DNA of 64,000 nucleotides from Shinella sp. UYSO24 (GTDB lineage Bacteria; Pseudomonadota; Alphaproteobacteria; Rhizobiales; Rhizobiaceae). Numbering within the stretch: position 1 is the first letter of the stretch; every line of letters starts with the position of its first letter. The DNA is taken from positions 248,001 through 312,000 of the forward strand of contig CABHNZ010000005.1 of assembly GCA_902167985.1 (NCBI GenBank). Reading direction: 5' to 3'. A model generated the notes under the pieces. The model worked only from the letters and a program-made list of their open reading frames with translations, was not told the origin of the DNA and searched no databases. Below, piece by piece: positions 50,906-61,099 of the stretch. The translations under genes were made by a program, and so were the position numbers.

Positions 50906-51519
50906 ATGACGGGTAACAAGACTGCCGGCCGGGGCCTTGCGCGCCATCCGATGATCCTCGCCCTGCCGCTTATGGCGGCCCTTCTCTCAAGCTGCGGGAC
51001 GCTGCGAAGAACGATACGTTCGATCTGTCGCTGACGCCCGCGACCGAAGGCCCGGCGGCCAAGACGAAGCAGATCCTCGTACCGCAGCCGACTGCGGTGA
51101 AGATGCTCGACAGCGATCAGGTCGTGGTGCGCGTCTCGCCCTCCGAGGTGCAGTATCTGGCGGATTCGCGCTGGGGCGATACGCTGCCGCACCTCGTACA
51201 GGCCAAGCTCGTGCAGGCCTTCGAAAACTCGCATCGCCTCGGCGGTGTCGGCCAGCCGGGGCAGGGTCTGGCGATCGACTATCAGGTTGTCACCGATATC
51301 CGCACGTTTGAGGTCAATGCCTCCGGACCGCGGACGGCAACCGTCGAGATGTCGGCCAAGATCCTCAACGACCGCAATGGGACGGTGAAGGCGCAGAACG
51401 TGTTTCGTGCCGTCGTGCCTGTGACCGGCACCGAGAACCGCAATTTCATCGCAGCGCTCAACAAGGCGTTTGCCCAGGTGGGTTCGCAGATCGTCGACTG
51501 GTCGCTGAAGTCGATGTGA
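50906..51519 (+). CDS. ABC-type transport auxiliary lipoprotein (PqiC/YmbA-like); frameshift near 51000
   Basis: Last gene of the Mla operon. It starts MTGNKTAGRGLARHPMILALPLMAALLSSC, a lipoprotein signal with the lipobox LLSSC. One G is missing near 51000 (GGGACGCTGCG for GGGACGGCTGCG); repair gives CGTAAKNDTFDLSLTPATEG and a continuous domain: KQILVPQPTAVKMLDSDQVVVRVSPSEVQYLADSRWGDTLPHLVQAKLVQAFENS, the ABC-type transport auxiliary lipoprotein pattern. About 204 residues. Probably outer-membrane attached and partner of the MCE protein. Confidence 0.88.
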
Positions 51520-51550
51520 TCCAGAGACGCTTACCGCCCTAGTCTAATTC

Positions 51551-51583
51551 AAAGCCGCTGTGGGATGCCACGGCGGCTTTTTT
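51551..51583 (+). terminator. Terminator of the Mla operon
   Basis: AAAGCCGC and GCGGCTTT pair with an inner TGTGG-GATG-CCACG loop and are followed by TTT. It lies 31 bases past the lipoprotein stop codon. Confidence 0.85.
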
Positions 51584-51803
51584 GCATTCCGGGTCCGGTG
51601 GTGCCGAGCCTTTTGGTTCAGAGATGGTCGAACGATCAATCAGATTCGGCCAGAGAAGGCCGCTGATGCGCTTTCCGTGTCGTGGCGCTGTCTCATTGTG
51701 TCATGGGTATGCATCGCCCTCAGGAGCGTGTGCTCGGGCGATCTTGTCGGGATCCATATCTGAGGAAATCCCTCACGGTCGTCTTGGCTGGCGGAGGCCA
51801 CGA
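51584..51803. other. Intergenic, no gene seen
   Basis: About 220 bases between the Mla terminator and the terminator of the GPR-like gene. Short open frames exist but none shows protein-like composition or a ribosome binding site. Confidence 0.4.
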
Positions 51804-51831
51804 AAAAGGCCGCCTCGAAGGGCGGCCTTTT
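51804..51831. terminator. Terminator of the GPR-like gene
   Basis: AAAAGGCCGCC and GGCGGCCTTTT pair perfectly across the loop TCGAAG. On the minus strand the hairpin ends GGCGGCCTTTTTCG, right after the stop of the giant gene; it can also stop plus-strand transcripts. Confidence 0.88.
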
Positions 51832-51858
51832 GTCATGTCCTGTCCTGCCTCTTCAGCC

Positions 51859-54800
51859 TTAGCTGAAGCGTCCGGCGGCGTGGGCGAGCATCGTGTAGAC
51901 CTTGCCGGTATCGGAGGTCAGGTAGCTCTGCGTCACGGTGCGGTCGCGGTCGGTGCGGGCCACGTCGGCGAGCAGCTTTTCGAAGTCCGAGATGTAGCGA
52001 TCGACGGCGGTGCGGAATTCCGGCTCGCGGTCATACTTGCGCTTGATGTCGTCGAAGGTCTGCTGGCCCTTCAGCGTGTAGAGGCGACGGGTGAAGACGT
52101 CGCGCTCGCCGCGCTGGTAACGGCGCCAGAGATCGACCGAGGCGTCATGATCGATGGCGCGGGCGATATCGACCGACAGCGAGTTCAGCGATTCGACCAT
52201 GTGGCGCGGGTTGCGGTTGTCGCCGTTGGTCCGCTGTACCGGTTCTGCCGGGCGGGCTGCCTGCGGACGCGGGGCTTCTTCACGCGATGCGCCGCGCAGG
52301 AGGTCGCTGATCCAGCCGCCACCTTCGCCGGCGCGCGGCGCTGCTTCCGCAGGCGCACGAACTGGGCTCATGGCCGGGTTCATGGCCGGAGCCTGCTGGG
52401 CGGCCGGCTGCTGTACAGGGCGATCCACCGGCAGGGAGCCACGCAGGCCGCCTGCAGTGTAAGGATCTGCCGCGCGCGGTGCTGCCGGGCTCTGGATCGG
52501 TGCCTGGTTTGCGAGCGGGGCTGCCGCCTGCGGTGCCGGGCGAACCTGCGCCGAAGTCATTGGGGCCGAGGTCAGCGGCGCAGAAATCTGCGGCTGGGCG
52601 CGAACAGGGATCGGTGTCGGGGTCGGTGCAGGCTGCGGAGCTGCCGCGCGCGGCTGCGGGGCAGGAGCCACCGGAGCCGGGCGCTGTGCGACAGGCTCGG
52701 AGACTTCCATCTGCTGGGCTGAGCGACCGACGACCTGCGAGATATCCTGCAGGGCCTTGATCTGTTCGGCGACGGCGCGACGCATGGCGGCGGCGCTTTC
52801 CTTGGCCTCTTCCGGCAGATCGAAGGCACCGCGCTTCAGTTCCTGGCGCGTATTGTCCAGTTCCTGGCGGATGTCATGTGCCGAGCGGCGGATCTCGTCG
52901 GTGGCACCGGCGAAGCGGCCGATGGCTTCTTCGACCGAGGTCTTCAGCGTCTCGCGCAGCTGCTGGGCTGCCGCATCCGAACGGGTTGCGGTTTCGCCAA
53001 GCAGGCGTTCGACATCACCGAGCGAGCCGGAGAGGCCGGAGCGCATGCGGTCGGAAAGATCGCGGGCGCGGCGTTCGGCGTCGGAGAGTGTCGCCTCGAT
53101 CGAGCGGGTCGCTTCCTCGCTTGCGCCGGACAGGCTCTGGCGCATGGCGTCTGCCGTCATTTCGGCGCGCTGCTGGGTTTCGCCCAGGCGGCGGCCGATA
53201 TCCGAGAAGGAGGCCGTCAGGCTGTCGCGCAGCGATGCGCCGACCTGCGAGGAGCGTTCCTCGGCGCGTTCGAAGGCGCCGTCCACCAGCGAGGTCAGGC
53301 CGCGCAGGGTGGTCTCGATTTCTTCCGAACGCTTGACGAGGCCGAGCGAGAGGCTGCGAAGCGCATTCTGCCGCTCGTCCAGCGTGCTGGCGAGGTTCGA
53401 CTGGGCAGCACCGAGAAGTTCCGATGCCTGGCCGAGAACCTTGGAATGCTCGTCGAACCGGCCGACGATGCCGCCGACCTGATGCAGCGTCTGGCCGGAA
53501 ATGACCGATAGGCGCTCGATATTGCTTTCCAGAAGGCGGCTCGAACCGGAGACCATGTCGGAGGCATTGCCGGCGGCCTGCTCGAAGCGGCTGGCGGTTG
53601 CGCCGAGGCGCTGGTCGGCGTCGGCGAGTTCCGTCGTGACGCGATCGGCGGCATTGGTGATGCTGTAGCTGGCGCTTTCGACCAGCGAGGCAATGCTCTC
53701 GTTGCTCTGGGCGAGACGCTCGATCAGGCCGTTGACATTGGCCGTCAGGCTGTTTTCGGCAGCGCGCATGGTGCTGGCCGCACTTTCGGTGCGCTGGCTG
53801 ATGGCAGCAAGCGTATCGTTGGTGCGGGCGGCGAGCGCGTCGATGAGAGCGGCGTTCTCGCTGCGGATACGGCTGGTCTGTTCGGTTGCGGCAGCCGAGA
53901 GGCGGTCTGCGCCATCCTGTGCGGCGGCGCTGATGCGTTCGGCGGCACTGCGGCCGGCCTCGGCATATTCCTCGACCATCGGCTTTGCCTTCTCTTCCAG
54001 AAGACGGGAAAGCTCTGCCGAACGGCTCGACAGCATGGAGTTCAGGTCGCGGGTGCGGTTGTCGAGCGAGGTGCGGATGGCATCGCCACGCGCGGCCAGC
54101 GCGCGGTCGACGGCGTCGAGCGCGGTGTCCAGTTCGCCGGCGCTCTTTTGAAGCGTCTCGCGGATCTGCTCGCCACGGCCACCTAGTGCCTTCTCGGCAT
54201 CGCCGAGTGCGTCGGAAATGGCGCTGACCTGCTTCTTCACGAGGCTGTCTGCCTCGGCAACCTTGCTGACGATCGCGTTGCCGGCTTCGGAGAAGGCCTG
54301 CGCCACGGTGGCAGCCTGGCCGGCAAGCCGGCTCTGGGTTTCGGAAATACGGCCGACGATATCGTTGGAGCGTTCCTCGATCGAACGGGTGAACTCGCTG
54401 TTGCGGCTCGACAGTTCCTCGGTGAAGTCCGCACCGGCGCGGGCGAGCGTGGCGGCCGAACGGCTGGCTTCGCTGTCCATGCCCTGGGCTGCATCCTGCA
54501 CGGCCTGACGCAGGCTGGTGGCAAGGCCAACAGCCTTGGTTTCGATCGTCTGGCTGACGGCATCGAGGCCGACGGTCAGGGCGCGGTCCATGGTGCCGAG
54601 GCGTTCCTCGATACGGGCCGTGCGGGTGTCCAGCGTATTGGCAACCTTTTCGGTGGCCGCAGCGCTGACGCGTTCCAGTTCTGCGGCGCGATCGGCAAGG
54701 GCACGCTCGATGCGGCCGGCGCTTTCGCCCGAGATGCGTTCCAGTTCGCTGGTGCGGTCGGAGAGAACGGCCGAGACGCGGTCGGTGGCTTCACCGGTGA

Positions 54801-57800
54801 CGCGCTGCAGTTCCGCCGTGCGGGCGGCAAGCGCGTTTGCGATGTCGCTGCCGGCGTGATCGACGAGGCGGGTCGCATTGCCGACTTCGCCGCGGATACG
54901 CTCTTCGAGGCCGCCGAACGTGGTCTCGATGCGGTCGCCCGCGGTGTCGAGGGCGGTCGATACGCCGCCAACGGTCTGCTCGATACGGGTCGAGAAGCTG
55001 TCGGCAGAGCGGCCGATGGCACCGGCTGCATCGTTGAGCTGGCCGGCAATCGCGCCGACATTTTCGCGCAGGCGGGTTTCGAGCGACTGGCCTGCCGTGT
55101 CGATCGTGGCGCGCAGGGCTTCCTGCTGCGCTTCGAGCGACATTTCGAGCATGCCGGTGCTGGTGGCAATCGAGGTGCCGATGGTGGTCGCCTGATCCAT
55201 GAGCAGGTTGCCCATGTCTTCCTGCGCCGTCGTCAGCGTCGTGGAGATCAGCTTGGCGCGATCGTCCAGCGTCGAGCGCATGCGGTCATGGCCAGTACCC
55301 AGCGTTTCGGCGATGTCGCGGTTGGCGGCCGAAAGCGTATCGGACATCTGCTGATGGGCCGTGACCACCGTGCCGGCGATACCGGTCGATGCGGTGCCGA
55401 GGGTTTCGGCGATCTGCTGGGTCGCCATGCCGAGGGTTTCGGCAAGGTGCTGATGGCCGAGGCCGAGGGCTGCTGCGACGCGGTCCTGATTGTTGCCGAG
55501 CGTTTCCTCGATGCGCTGCGCACCGTCGGTCATGCTGGTGGCAAACCGGGCGTGGCCGGAGGTCAGCGCGGCATCGATGCGATCGGCTGCACCGCCGACC
55601 GTATCTTCCATGCGCTGCGCGCCGCCATCGAGAATACGCGACAGTTCGGAGTTGTGGTTTTCGAGAGCCAGTTCGAGGCCGAGCTGGTTGTCGGAATAGG
55701 CGGCGCGAATGGCGGCCGTCCGTTCGGCAAACGCGGTCTCGATGCGGTTGTCGGCATCTGCGACAGTGCCGAGGAGGGCGTTGGTCTTCTCGTCGATCGA
55801 GCCGGCAAAGCGGTCTTCATGCAGGGCAAGCGAGGTTGCGAGTTCCATCGACTTGTCGTCGAAGATTTCGCCGAGGCGCTCGGTGTTGGAGGAGAGCGTC
55901 TGGTCGATGCCGGCTGCAAGGCGGCCGAGTTCGTCGCTGAGGCGGGTCTGGCTTTCCGAGAGCGTGCCGGCAAGCGCGCCGGTCTTCTCGTCGAAAATGC
56001 CGGCGATCTTTTCCGGGGTGTCGGCCATCAGGGCGCGGATCGAGTCCGAACCGGTGTCGAGAACCGAGGCGAGGCGCTCGTGGCTGCCGGTGACGGCATC
56101 GATGATCTGGCCGGTGCGGCTCGACAGCGTCTCTTCGAGGCGCTGGTGGTTTTCGGAAAGTGCCGCGGCGAAGTTTTCCTGGGTGCTGTTCACCGTGTCG
56201 AGGAAAAGCTCGGTGCCGGTGGTCAGCGTCAGTTCGACCTGCTGCTGGCTGTCGGAGAGGGCTTCAGCGAAACGCTCGTGGCTGCCGTCAACGGCCTGGA
56301 CGAAGGCGCTGGTGCCGGAGGCAAGCGTCGTTTCGATGCGGCTCTGGTTGTCTGCAAGCGTAGTCGCAAAACGGTCGTGGCTGGTGCCGACGGCATCAAC
56401 GAAGGCGGCCATGCCGGACGACAATGTCGTCTCGATGCGGTTCTGATTTTCGGAGAGCGCCGAGGCGAAGCGCTCGTGGCTTTCGCCGACCGCGCCGACA
56501 AAAGCTGCGGTGCCCGATGCGAGCGTCGTCTCGATACGGTCCTGATTTTCAGACAGGGCAGAGGCGAAGCGCTCGTGGCTGTTGCCGACGGCATCGACGA
56601 AGGCGCTGGTGCCGGAGGCAAGCGTCGTCTCGATGCGGTTCTGGTTGTCGGTGAGGGCCTGTGCGAGGCGGTCGTGGCTGCCGGTGACGGCATCGATGAT
56701 GGCGCCGGAACGGGAAGTGAGCGTCTCTTCGAGGCGGCTCTGGCTGGCGGTGAGCGTCGAGGCGAGCGTCTCGTTGTGGCCGGCCATGACAGCGCCGATC
56801 TTCTCATGCGCGCCGCCGATCGATTCGGTGATCTCGCTGGCGCGGGCCGAAAGCGCATCGGAGAATTCGCGCGAACGGTCTTCCAGCATGGAATCGAGGA
56901 TTTCCTGACCCGTGCCGAGCGTCGTGGCAAGCGCCAGCTGCTGGTCGGTGAGGGAGGAGCCGATGCGCTCGATGCTGGTGCTGAGGATGCCTTCCATGGC
57001 TTCCTGGCCGCCGGACACCGTCTCGTTGATGCGGGCAAGGCTTTCCATCAGCTTGCTGTCGAGCGAGCCGGCGCGCTGGTCGAAGGCGGTGGTGAATTCG
57101 TTGAGGCCGTCGTCGAATGTCGTGCTGATCTGGCCGATCGTCGCCTGAAGGCGTTCTTCGAAGAGGCCCGAGCGCAGGTCGAGATCCATGACCGCATCGT
57201 CGGCCGCCGTCTGGAGGCTCTGGCGGAAGCTGGAGCCCTTTTCCTCGAGCGAGCGGTTGAGGGTCGAAAGCGCCTTGTCGAGCGAGGTCGTCAGCGTGCG
57301 TTCGCTGCCGTTCAGGCCCTCGGTGATCTCGCGGGTACGGGCCAGCAGCGTCTCGTTGAGCTGGCGGGTACGATCGGCGAGTGCGGCATTGAGCTTTTCG
57401 GTATTGGCGTCGAGCGTCGAGGCGCGCGTCTGGAATTCACCGAGCAGGGACTTGCCGCGCTCGTTGAGGGACAGGGTGAGGGCATCGAGGCGCTCATCGA
57501 ATTCGTGGGCGAGCGCGATGCCGGAAGAGTTGAGCGTCTGGACGAGATTGTCGGTCTTGGCAGCAAGCAGCGAGCCGAGGGCTTCGCTTGCGGCATTCGA
57601 CTTTTCCATCAGGGTCGCTGCGCGGGTGTCGAGCATCGAGGCGAGAGCCTGACCGGAGGTGACGAGGCGAACCGAGATTTCCTCGGTTGCCAGCGACAGG
57701 TCTTCCTTCAGCTGTTCGTGGGCGCCGACGATCGACGAACGAATGCGGTCTGCATGGTTGACGATCGCGTCGCGCTCGGCGCCGAGTTCGTGAACGAGGC

Positions 57801-58546
57801 CGCGGACACGCAGTTCGTTGTCGGTATAGCTGCGCTCAAGCGCGTTGACTTCGGAATGGACGAGGGTTTCCAGTTCCGAAGCGCGGGCGATGGTGCGCTC
57901 GATGCCTTCGTTCATCGCCGAGACTTCGCGGCGCACGGCCTGACCGACGCTCATGATGCGCTCGGAGGCGATGGTTTCCGGCTCCGACAGGCGAAGGCGA
58001 CTTCGGCCATGGAACGGGCAGCGTTGCGCAGCTCCTGGCGCGCGCCATCATGATGGCGAAGGCGAAGAACATCAGGATCGGCAGGATGATGCCGGCGGCA
58101 AGCGCCAGACGCCGGGGGCGGAGAGAACGCCGGAGACCGACGTGATCTGCCAGAGCTGGCTGCCGTAGACGAGCTGGCCGAGGCCGAGACCGGCAATGAT
58201 CCACAGGACCGAGACGATCGTGGCATTGCGGATGGCCGAACGGATCGAGCCATTGTCCAGCGTGCGCAGCATGGAGGCGGGCGTGCGCCTGCCGCTGTCG
58301 TTTGCCGGCTCGAAGGCGGGCTGGCGTGGCGCCGGTTCAGCGGCTGCTGCCTGGCGCGGCTGTTCCATCGGGCGTTCGTCACGGCGCGGTGTGGGGCGCT
58401 GCTGTGGCGTATCGGACATCTTTGTCTCCGCGGGCTTTTGAGCCGGCGTCGGGCGGGGGGCTCGTCGTCGAAGTCGAGCTTCAACGCCTCTTCCACGCCT
58501 GGAACGCGGTCTCATCGATCGACTCGCTACCTGTCTTCTTCGCCAT
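51859..58546 (-). CDS. gpr: Growth pole ring protein (GPR/RgsE-like), giant membrane-anchored coiled-coil protein; five frameshifts in the first 190 codons
   Basis: After repair this is about 2,230 residues. The start MAKKTGSESIDETAFQAVEEALKLDFDDE (ATG at 58546) is followed by a Pro-rich, charged cytoplasmic segment (RRDERPMEQPRQAAAAEPAPRQP), two hydrophobic helices (ATIVSVLWIIAGLGLGQLVY and VLALAAGIILPILMFFAFAIMM) and then about 2,000 residues of amphipathic, Ala/Glu/Thr-rich helix resembling apolipoprotein and CheA-type coils, including a tandem 33-residue repeat. A Pro/Gln/Ala-rich linker and a small conserved C-terminal domain (HMVESLNSLSVDIARAIDHD ... YLTSDTGKVYTMLAHAAGRFS) end it. Missing bases near 58499, 58450, 58107, 58043 and 57988 explain why the first part lies in other frames. 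This matches the growth pole ring protein that organises polar growth in Agrobacterium and RgsE in Sinorhizobium. Confidence 0.88.
56100..56790 (-). repeat. Tandem 99-base repeat inside the GPR-like gene
   Basis: About seven copies of a 33-codon unit, consensus NQNRIETTLASGTSAFVDA then VGNSHERFASALSE. The motif CTCGATGCGG or its variant recurs at 56431, 56530 and 56629, exactly 99 bases apart. A 33-residue period equals three 11-residue helical units, the apolipoprotein-like pattern. Confidence 0.88.
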
Positions 58547-58843
58547 GCGGTTACGCCTCGTTACATACTCGCCCGGCAGATCCCCTCCAAAGCGCTGCCG
58601 CCTGCAACGAGGGTGGGGATGATGCCTGCCGACCTTGTCACCAGCGCGTCATGCGGGTTCAAGGCCGTTTGTTACTCTCAGTCGGATCGCCCTTGTTTCA
58701 AACGGATGATAACGAATGCTTACCGGGCTTCCGTCAGTGCACAGGGGGATTTCCCCCGTTCACCATAATCGTATTGTAGTGGCACATTCGCGCCGCCGGT
58801 ACAATTAGAACGGCCCCCGCCGCACAGGGACCTCCTGTTTGTA

Positions 58844-58910
58844 TTAACAGGAATTAAACCATAGCCGCAGGCGAAACCCCTGAAAAGCTCGCAGGTTAAT
58901 GGAAATTAAC
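58844..58910. promoter_or_regulatory. Two TTAA-N6-TTAA motifs in the GPR/Hpt intergenic region
   Basis: TTAA at 58844 and 58854, and TTAA at 58896 and 58906, each pair separated by six bases; the second pair is the palindrome GTTAAT-GGAA-ATTAAC and continues as TTAACCAT. They resemble the CtrA site TTAA-N7-TTAA but with one base less. The 478-base gap between the divergent genes otherwise shows only AT-rich promoter-like sequence. Confidence 0.45.
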
Positions 58911-59024
58911 CATGCTATCAGATTTCTGGCCATATTGTGCCGGAATTTAACGCCATACGGGGGAGAGTTCCGCACAATTCGGGACACATCGGTTCTCAAG
59001 CCAGCATTTGAAGGAGACCCTCGC

Positions 59025-59393
59025 ATGGCCGCCGTCAGTATCGCGTTTTCGACCCCGGAGACTTCCGGAAAGGCCTGTCCTTCCCAGGCGCGGCCGATCG
59101 ACCTCGTCCATCTCGCGGCGCAGACGATGGGTGACAAGGGTCTCGAAATCGAGGTGCTGGAGATGTTTTCCCGGCAGTCGCGGCGGATCCTGCAGGACAT
59201 GTCGGGGGCGGCGCCCGAGGCGCTTGCGGCCGCGGCGCACAGGTTGAAGGGCTCGGCGCGCGGCGTCGGCGCGTTTCGTGTCGCGGATGCGGCGGCGAGG
59301 CTTGAAGAGAATGCGACGGATCCGACGCGGCTTGCAGCGCTTGGCGCCGCCGTGATTGAGGCGGAAGACTTCATTCAGCACCTTTGCCGCTAG
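59025..59393 (+). CDS. Hpt domain phosphotransfer protein
   Basis: A 122-residue single-domain histidine phosphotransfer protein. The core is IDLVHLAAQTMGDKGLEIEVLEMFSRQSRRILQDM followed by AAHRLKGSARGVGAFRVADAAARLEE, where the His of AHRLKGSA is the phosphorylation site. A Leu/Ala-rich helix ends the four-helix bundle. ATG at 59025 follows AAGGAGA. It is divergent from the GPR-like gene and could act in a phosphorelay such as the one controlling cell cycle or polarity; that is inferred from position. No kinase or response regulator is nearby. Confidence 0.92.
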   Translation: MAAVSIAFSTPETSGKACPSQARPIDLVHLAAQTMGDKGLEIEVLEMFSRQSRRILQDMSGAAPEALAAAAHRLKGSARGVGAFRVADAAARLEENATDPTRLAALGAAVIEAEDFIQHLCR

Positions 59394-59548
59394 GCCGGCG
59401 CTTGCGGCCAGGGCCGGCTGATGTCGCGGATGGGCCAGAGAGGGCGTGTTGAGACAAGCCCGCGTCGCCCATCCGAGTTGACTGGCATGGCGAATTGTCG
59501 GAAGAACCGCGTTCAACGCGCTCATTCCAACCTCCGGATTTTCCAATC

Positions 59549-59869
59549 ATGACGAAACTGACCATCGTTGCCTTCGACGGGACGCGCTTCGAGATCGACG
59601 CAGACAAGGGCTCCACAGTGATGGAGAATGCTGTGCGAAATTCCGTACCCGGCATCGATGCCGAATGCGGCGGCGCCTGTGCCTGTGCCACCTGTCATGT
59701 CTATGTGGACGAGGAATGGACCGACAAGGTCGGCCCGCCCGAAGCCATGGAAGAGGATATGCTCGACTTTGCGGTCGATGTTCGTCCCAATTCGAGACTG
59801 TCCTGTCAGATCAAAATGAAGGCCGATCTCGACGGTCTCGTCGTCAGCGTCCCGGAACGTCAGGCCTGA
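59549..59869 (+). CDS. [2Fe-2S] ferredoxin
   Basis: A 106-residue adrenodoxin/Isc-type ferredoxin. It reads [55 protein letters not shown], where CGGACACATC holds the first three Cys of the cluster, and RLSCQIKM holds the fourth. The acidic residues [11 protein letters not shown] before the last Cys are typical of ferredoxins working with cytochrome P450 or iron-sulfur assembly. ATG at 59549. It follows the Hpt gene by 155 bases. Confidence 0.95.
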   Translation: MTKLTIVAFDGTRFEIDADKGSTVMENAVRNSVPGIDAECGGACACATCHVYVDEEWTDKVGPPEAMEEDMLDFAVDVRPNSRLSCQIKMKADLDGLVVSVPERQA

Positions 59870-59899
59870 GCGTTTTCCGCCAGAGCCAGAACCAGAACG

Positions 59900-59935
59900 A
59901 AAAAATGCCTCGCTGCCGCATCCGTCAGCGAGGCA
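59900..59935 (-). terminator. Rho-independent terminator on minus strand
   Basis: TGCCTCGCTG and CAGCGAGGCA pair over 10 bases with a 10-base loop; the minus strand ends in six T. It faces away from the ferredoxin gene, so it serves a minus-strand transcript. Confidence 0.85.
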
Positions 59936-60045
59936 AGGCGGGCGCATCACCGGCAGGCGAGGGAGGAAACACCTGCGGTCGTCCGATGCACCGGGGAAAC
60001 AGGGAACTCACAAGCCAGACCGAAGCCTGATCACAGGCCGGCGTG
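59900..60045 (-). ncRNA. Candidate small RNA with anti-Shine-Dalgarno loop
   Basis: On the minus strand three hairpins follow one another: GCCTG-TGAT-CAGGC (60038-60025), GCAGG-TGTTTCCTCCCTCG-CCTGC (59976-59953) and a terminator stem TGCCTCGCTG/CAGCGAGGCA (59935-59906) with six T. The loop TTTCCTCCCT is complementary to ribosome binding sites. No protein gene ends here on this strand, so the terminator needs a transcript. Its 5' end and promoter are not identified. Confidence 0.45.
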
Positions 60046-60445
60046 GCGAACAGAACGCGGAAAAAAGGTCAATCCTACGCATATGCGTTACGCTTGATGG
60101 CCGCATCGGGTGCCGGGTGGCGCGGCAGCCGTGCATTGCCATGGCAGCAGCCTTTTCAAAGGCACTGCCTCCAGCCGGGCCGGCCATCCTGACCCAGCCA
60201 TTGAATGCTGACCGTCTCCCTTTGCTATCATCCCGTGATCATTGAAGGATCATCCGGAGGAGGAGACCGGTATCGAATTGCCCCTAATTTATAACCCGCA
60301 GTTGCTTATTAGGATATGGTGATAAATAACCCGTGATTGCCCGCTATCGACACAAGCTTCAGGCAAGATTCGCCGAGCGCCTGCGTTATCGACGGGCAGC
60401 CGATTTCCGTTCACGTATCTAAGGAAAAAGAAGGGCCGGGCCGCC
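60046..60445. other. Intergenic region, no gene seen
   Basis: About 400 bases with a 12-base palindrome ACGCATATGCGT at 60077-60088 and AT-rich stretches around 60280-60330 (AATTTATAACCC, GATAAATAACCC). No open frame with coding character or ribosome binding site was found; a promoter for the minus-strand RNA may lie here. Confidence 0.4.
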
Positions 60446-61066
60446 TCAGCGGCCGCGCTGCTGCATGCGGTATTGCAAAAGACGGGTCATGCGCGCATCG
60501 AAATTGGCCGCCTCGACCTGATCGAAACGCAGCTGATCCGCATCATGGGAGGCGAGCGCCTCGCGGGTCAGAACGGCAACCTTTGCCTCCAGCGCGTCGC
60601 AATTGGGCTCCGGACGCAGCGCTAGAAGGTCGCGCTCCATCTGGCGCGCATGATTGCGGGCGATCTCGGCGTGGCGCTCCTCGTGGCGCTTGATATCCGC
60701 CGACAGCGTATCCCAGATGAAGCCGAGATCGGCGGTCGCGCGGTTGCGATTGGTCCATCGGGGAAGGATGATCTTGGTGCGCAGCGTCACCCGCACGCCG
60801 CCGATCGAGCAGCTATTGCCCTTTTCCACATAGGTGACGTCGCCGCCGAACTTGATCTGGGTCGCGCCGGGATGGCGATGGCCCTCGACATGGGTTTCGG
60901 GGCCGCGCTTGTCGAGCTCGCGGTCGAGATCGTCGGCTGTGCGACCACCGATGCGGAAATAGGAATAGGTCTTGCTGATGACGGGTTCGGCGGAAGCCAG
61001 GGCGGGAAAGGCGCAGAGAAGAAAGACAGCACCGAAAATCCGGTGCAGAGTGCGTGATGAAGACAT
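60446..61066 (-). CDS. DUF922 family secreted protein with HExxH motif
   Basis: A 206-residue protein. It begins [26 protein letters not shown], a signal peptide. The mature part shows [27 protein letters not shown], then [31 protein letters not shown], which contains HEERH, the zinc-metallopeptidase pattern HExxH that marks DUF922 proteins as predicted proteases. The ATG at 61066 is chosen because the signal peptide starts there. It is divergent from folP. Confidence 0.9.
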   Translation of the reverse strand: MSSSRTLHRIFGAVFLLCAFPALASAEPVISKTYSYFRIGGRTADDLDRELDKRGPETHVEGHRHPGATQIKFGGDVTYVEKGNSCSIGGVRVTLRTKIILPRWTNRNRATADLGFIWDTLSADIKRHEERHAEIARNHARQMERDLLALRPEPNCDALEAKVAVLTREALASHDADQLRFDQVEAANFDARMTRLLQYRMQQRGR

Positions 61067-61099
61067 TCTCTGGCCTGCAACGTTGAACTTGCCACGAGC

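Noticed and set aside
56100..56790. CRISPR array
   Set aside because: The regular 99-base spacing is coding: it gives continuous 33-residue repeats in one frame; there are no unique spacers and no cas genes.
54856..58053. A 1,065-codon open frame on the plus strand opposite the GPR-like gene
   Set aside because: It mirrors the codon bias of the minus-strand coiled-coil gene, has no domain or ribosome binding site and is rich in Arg and Gly from reverse-strand reading of Ala/Glu codons.
59899..60050. 6S RNA or SRP RNA
   Set aside because: The hairpin order and conserved sequences of neither family could be found.
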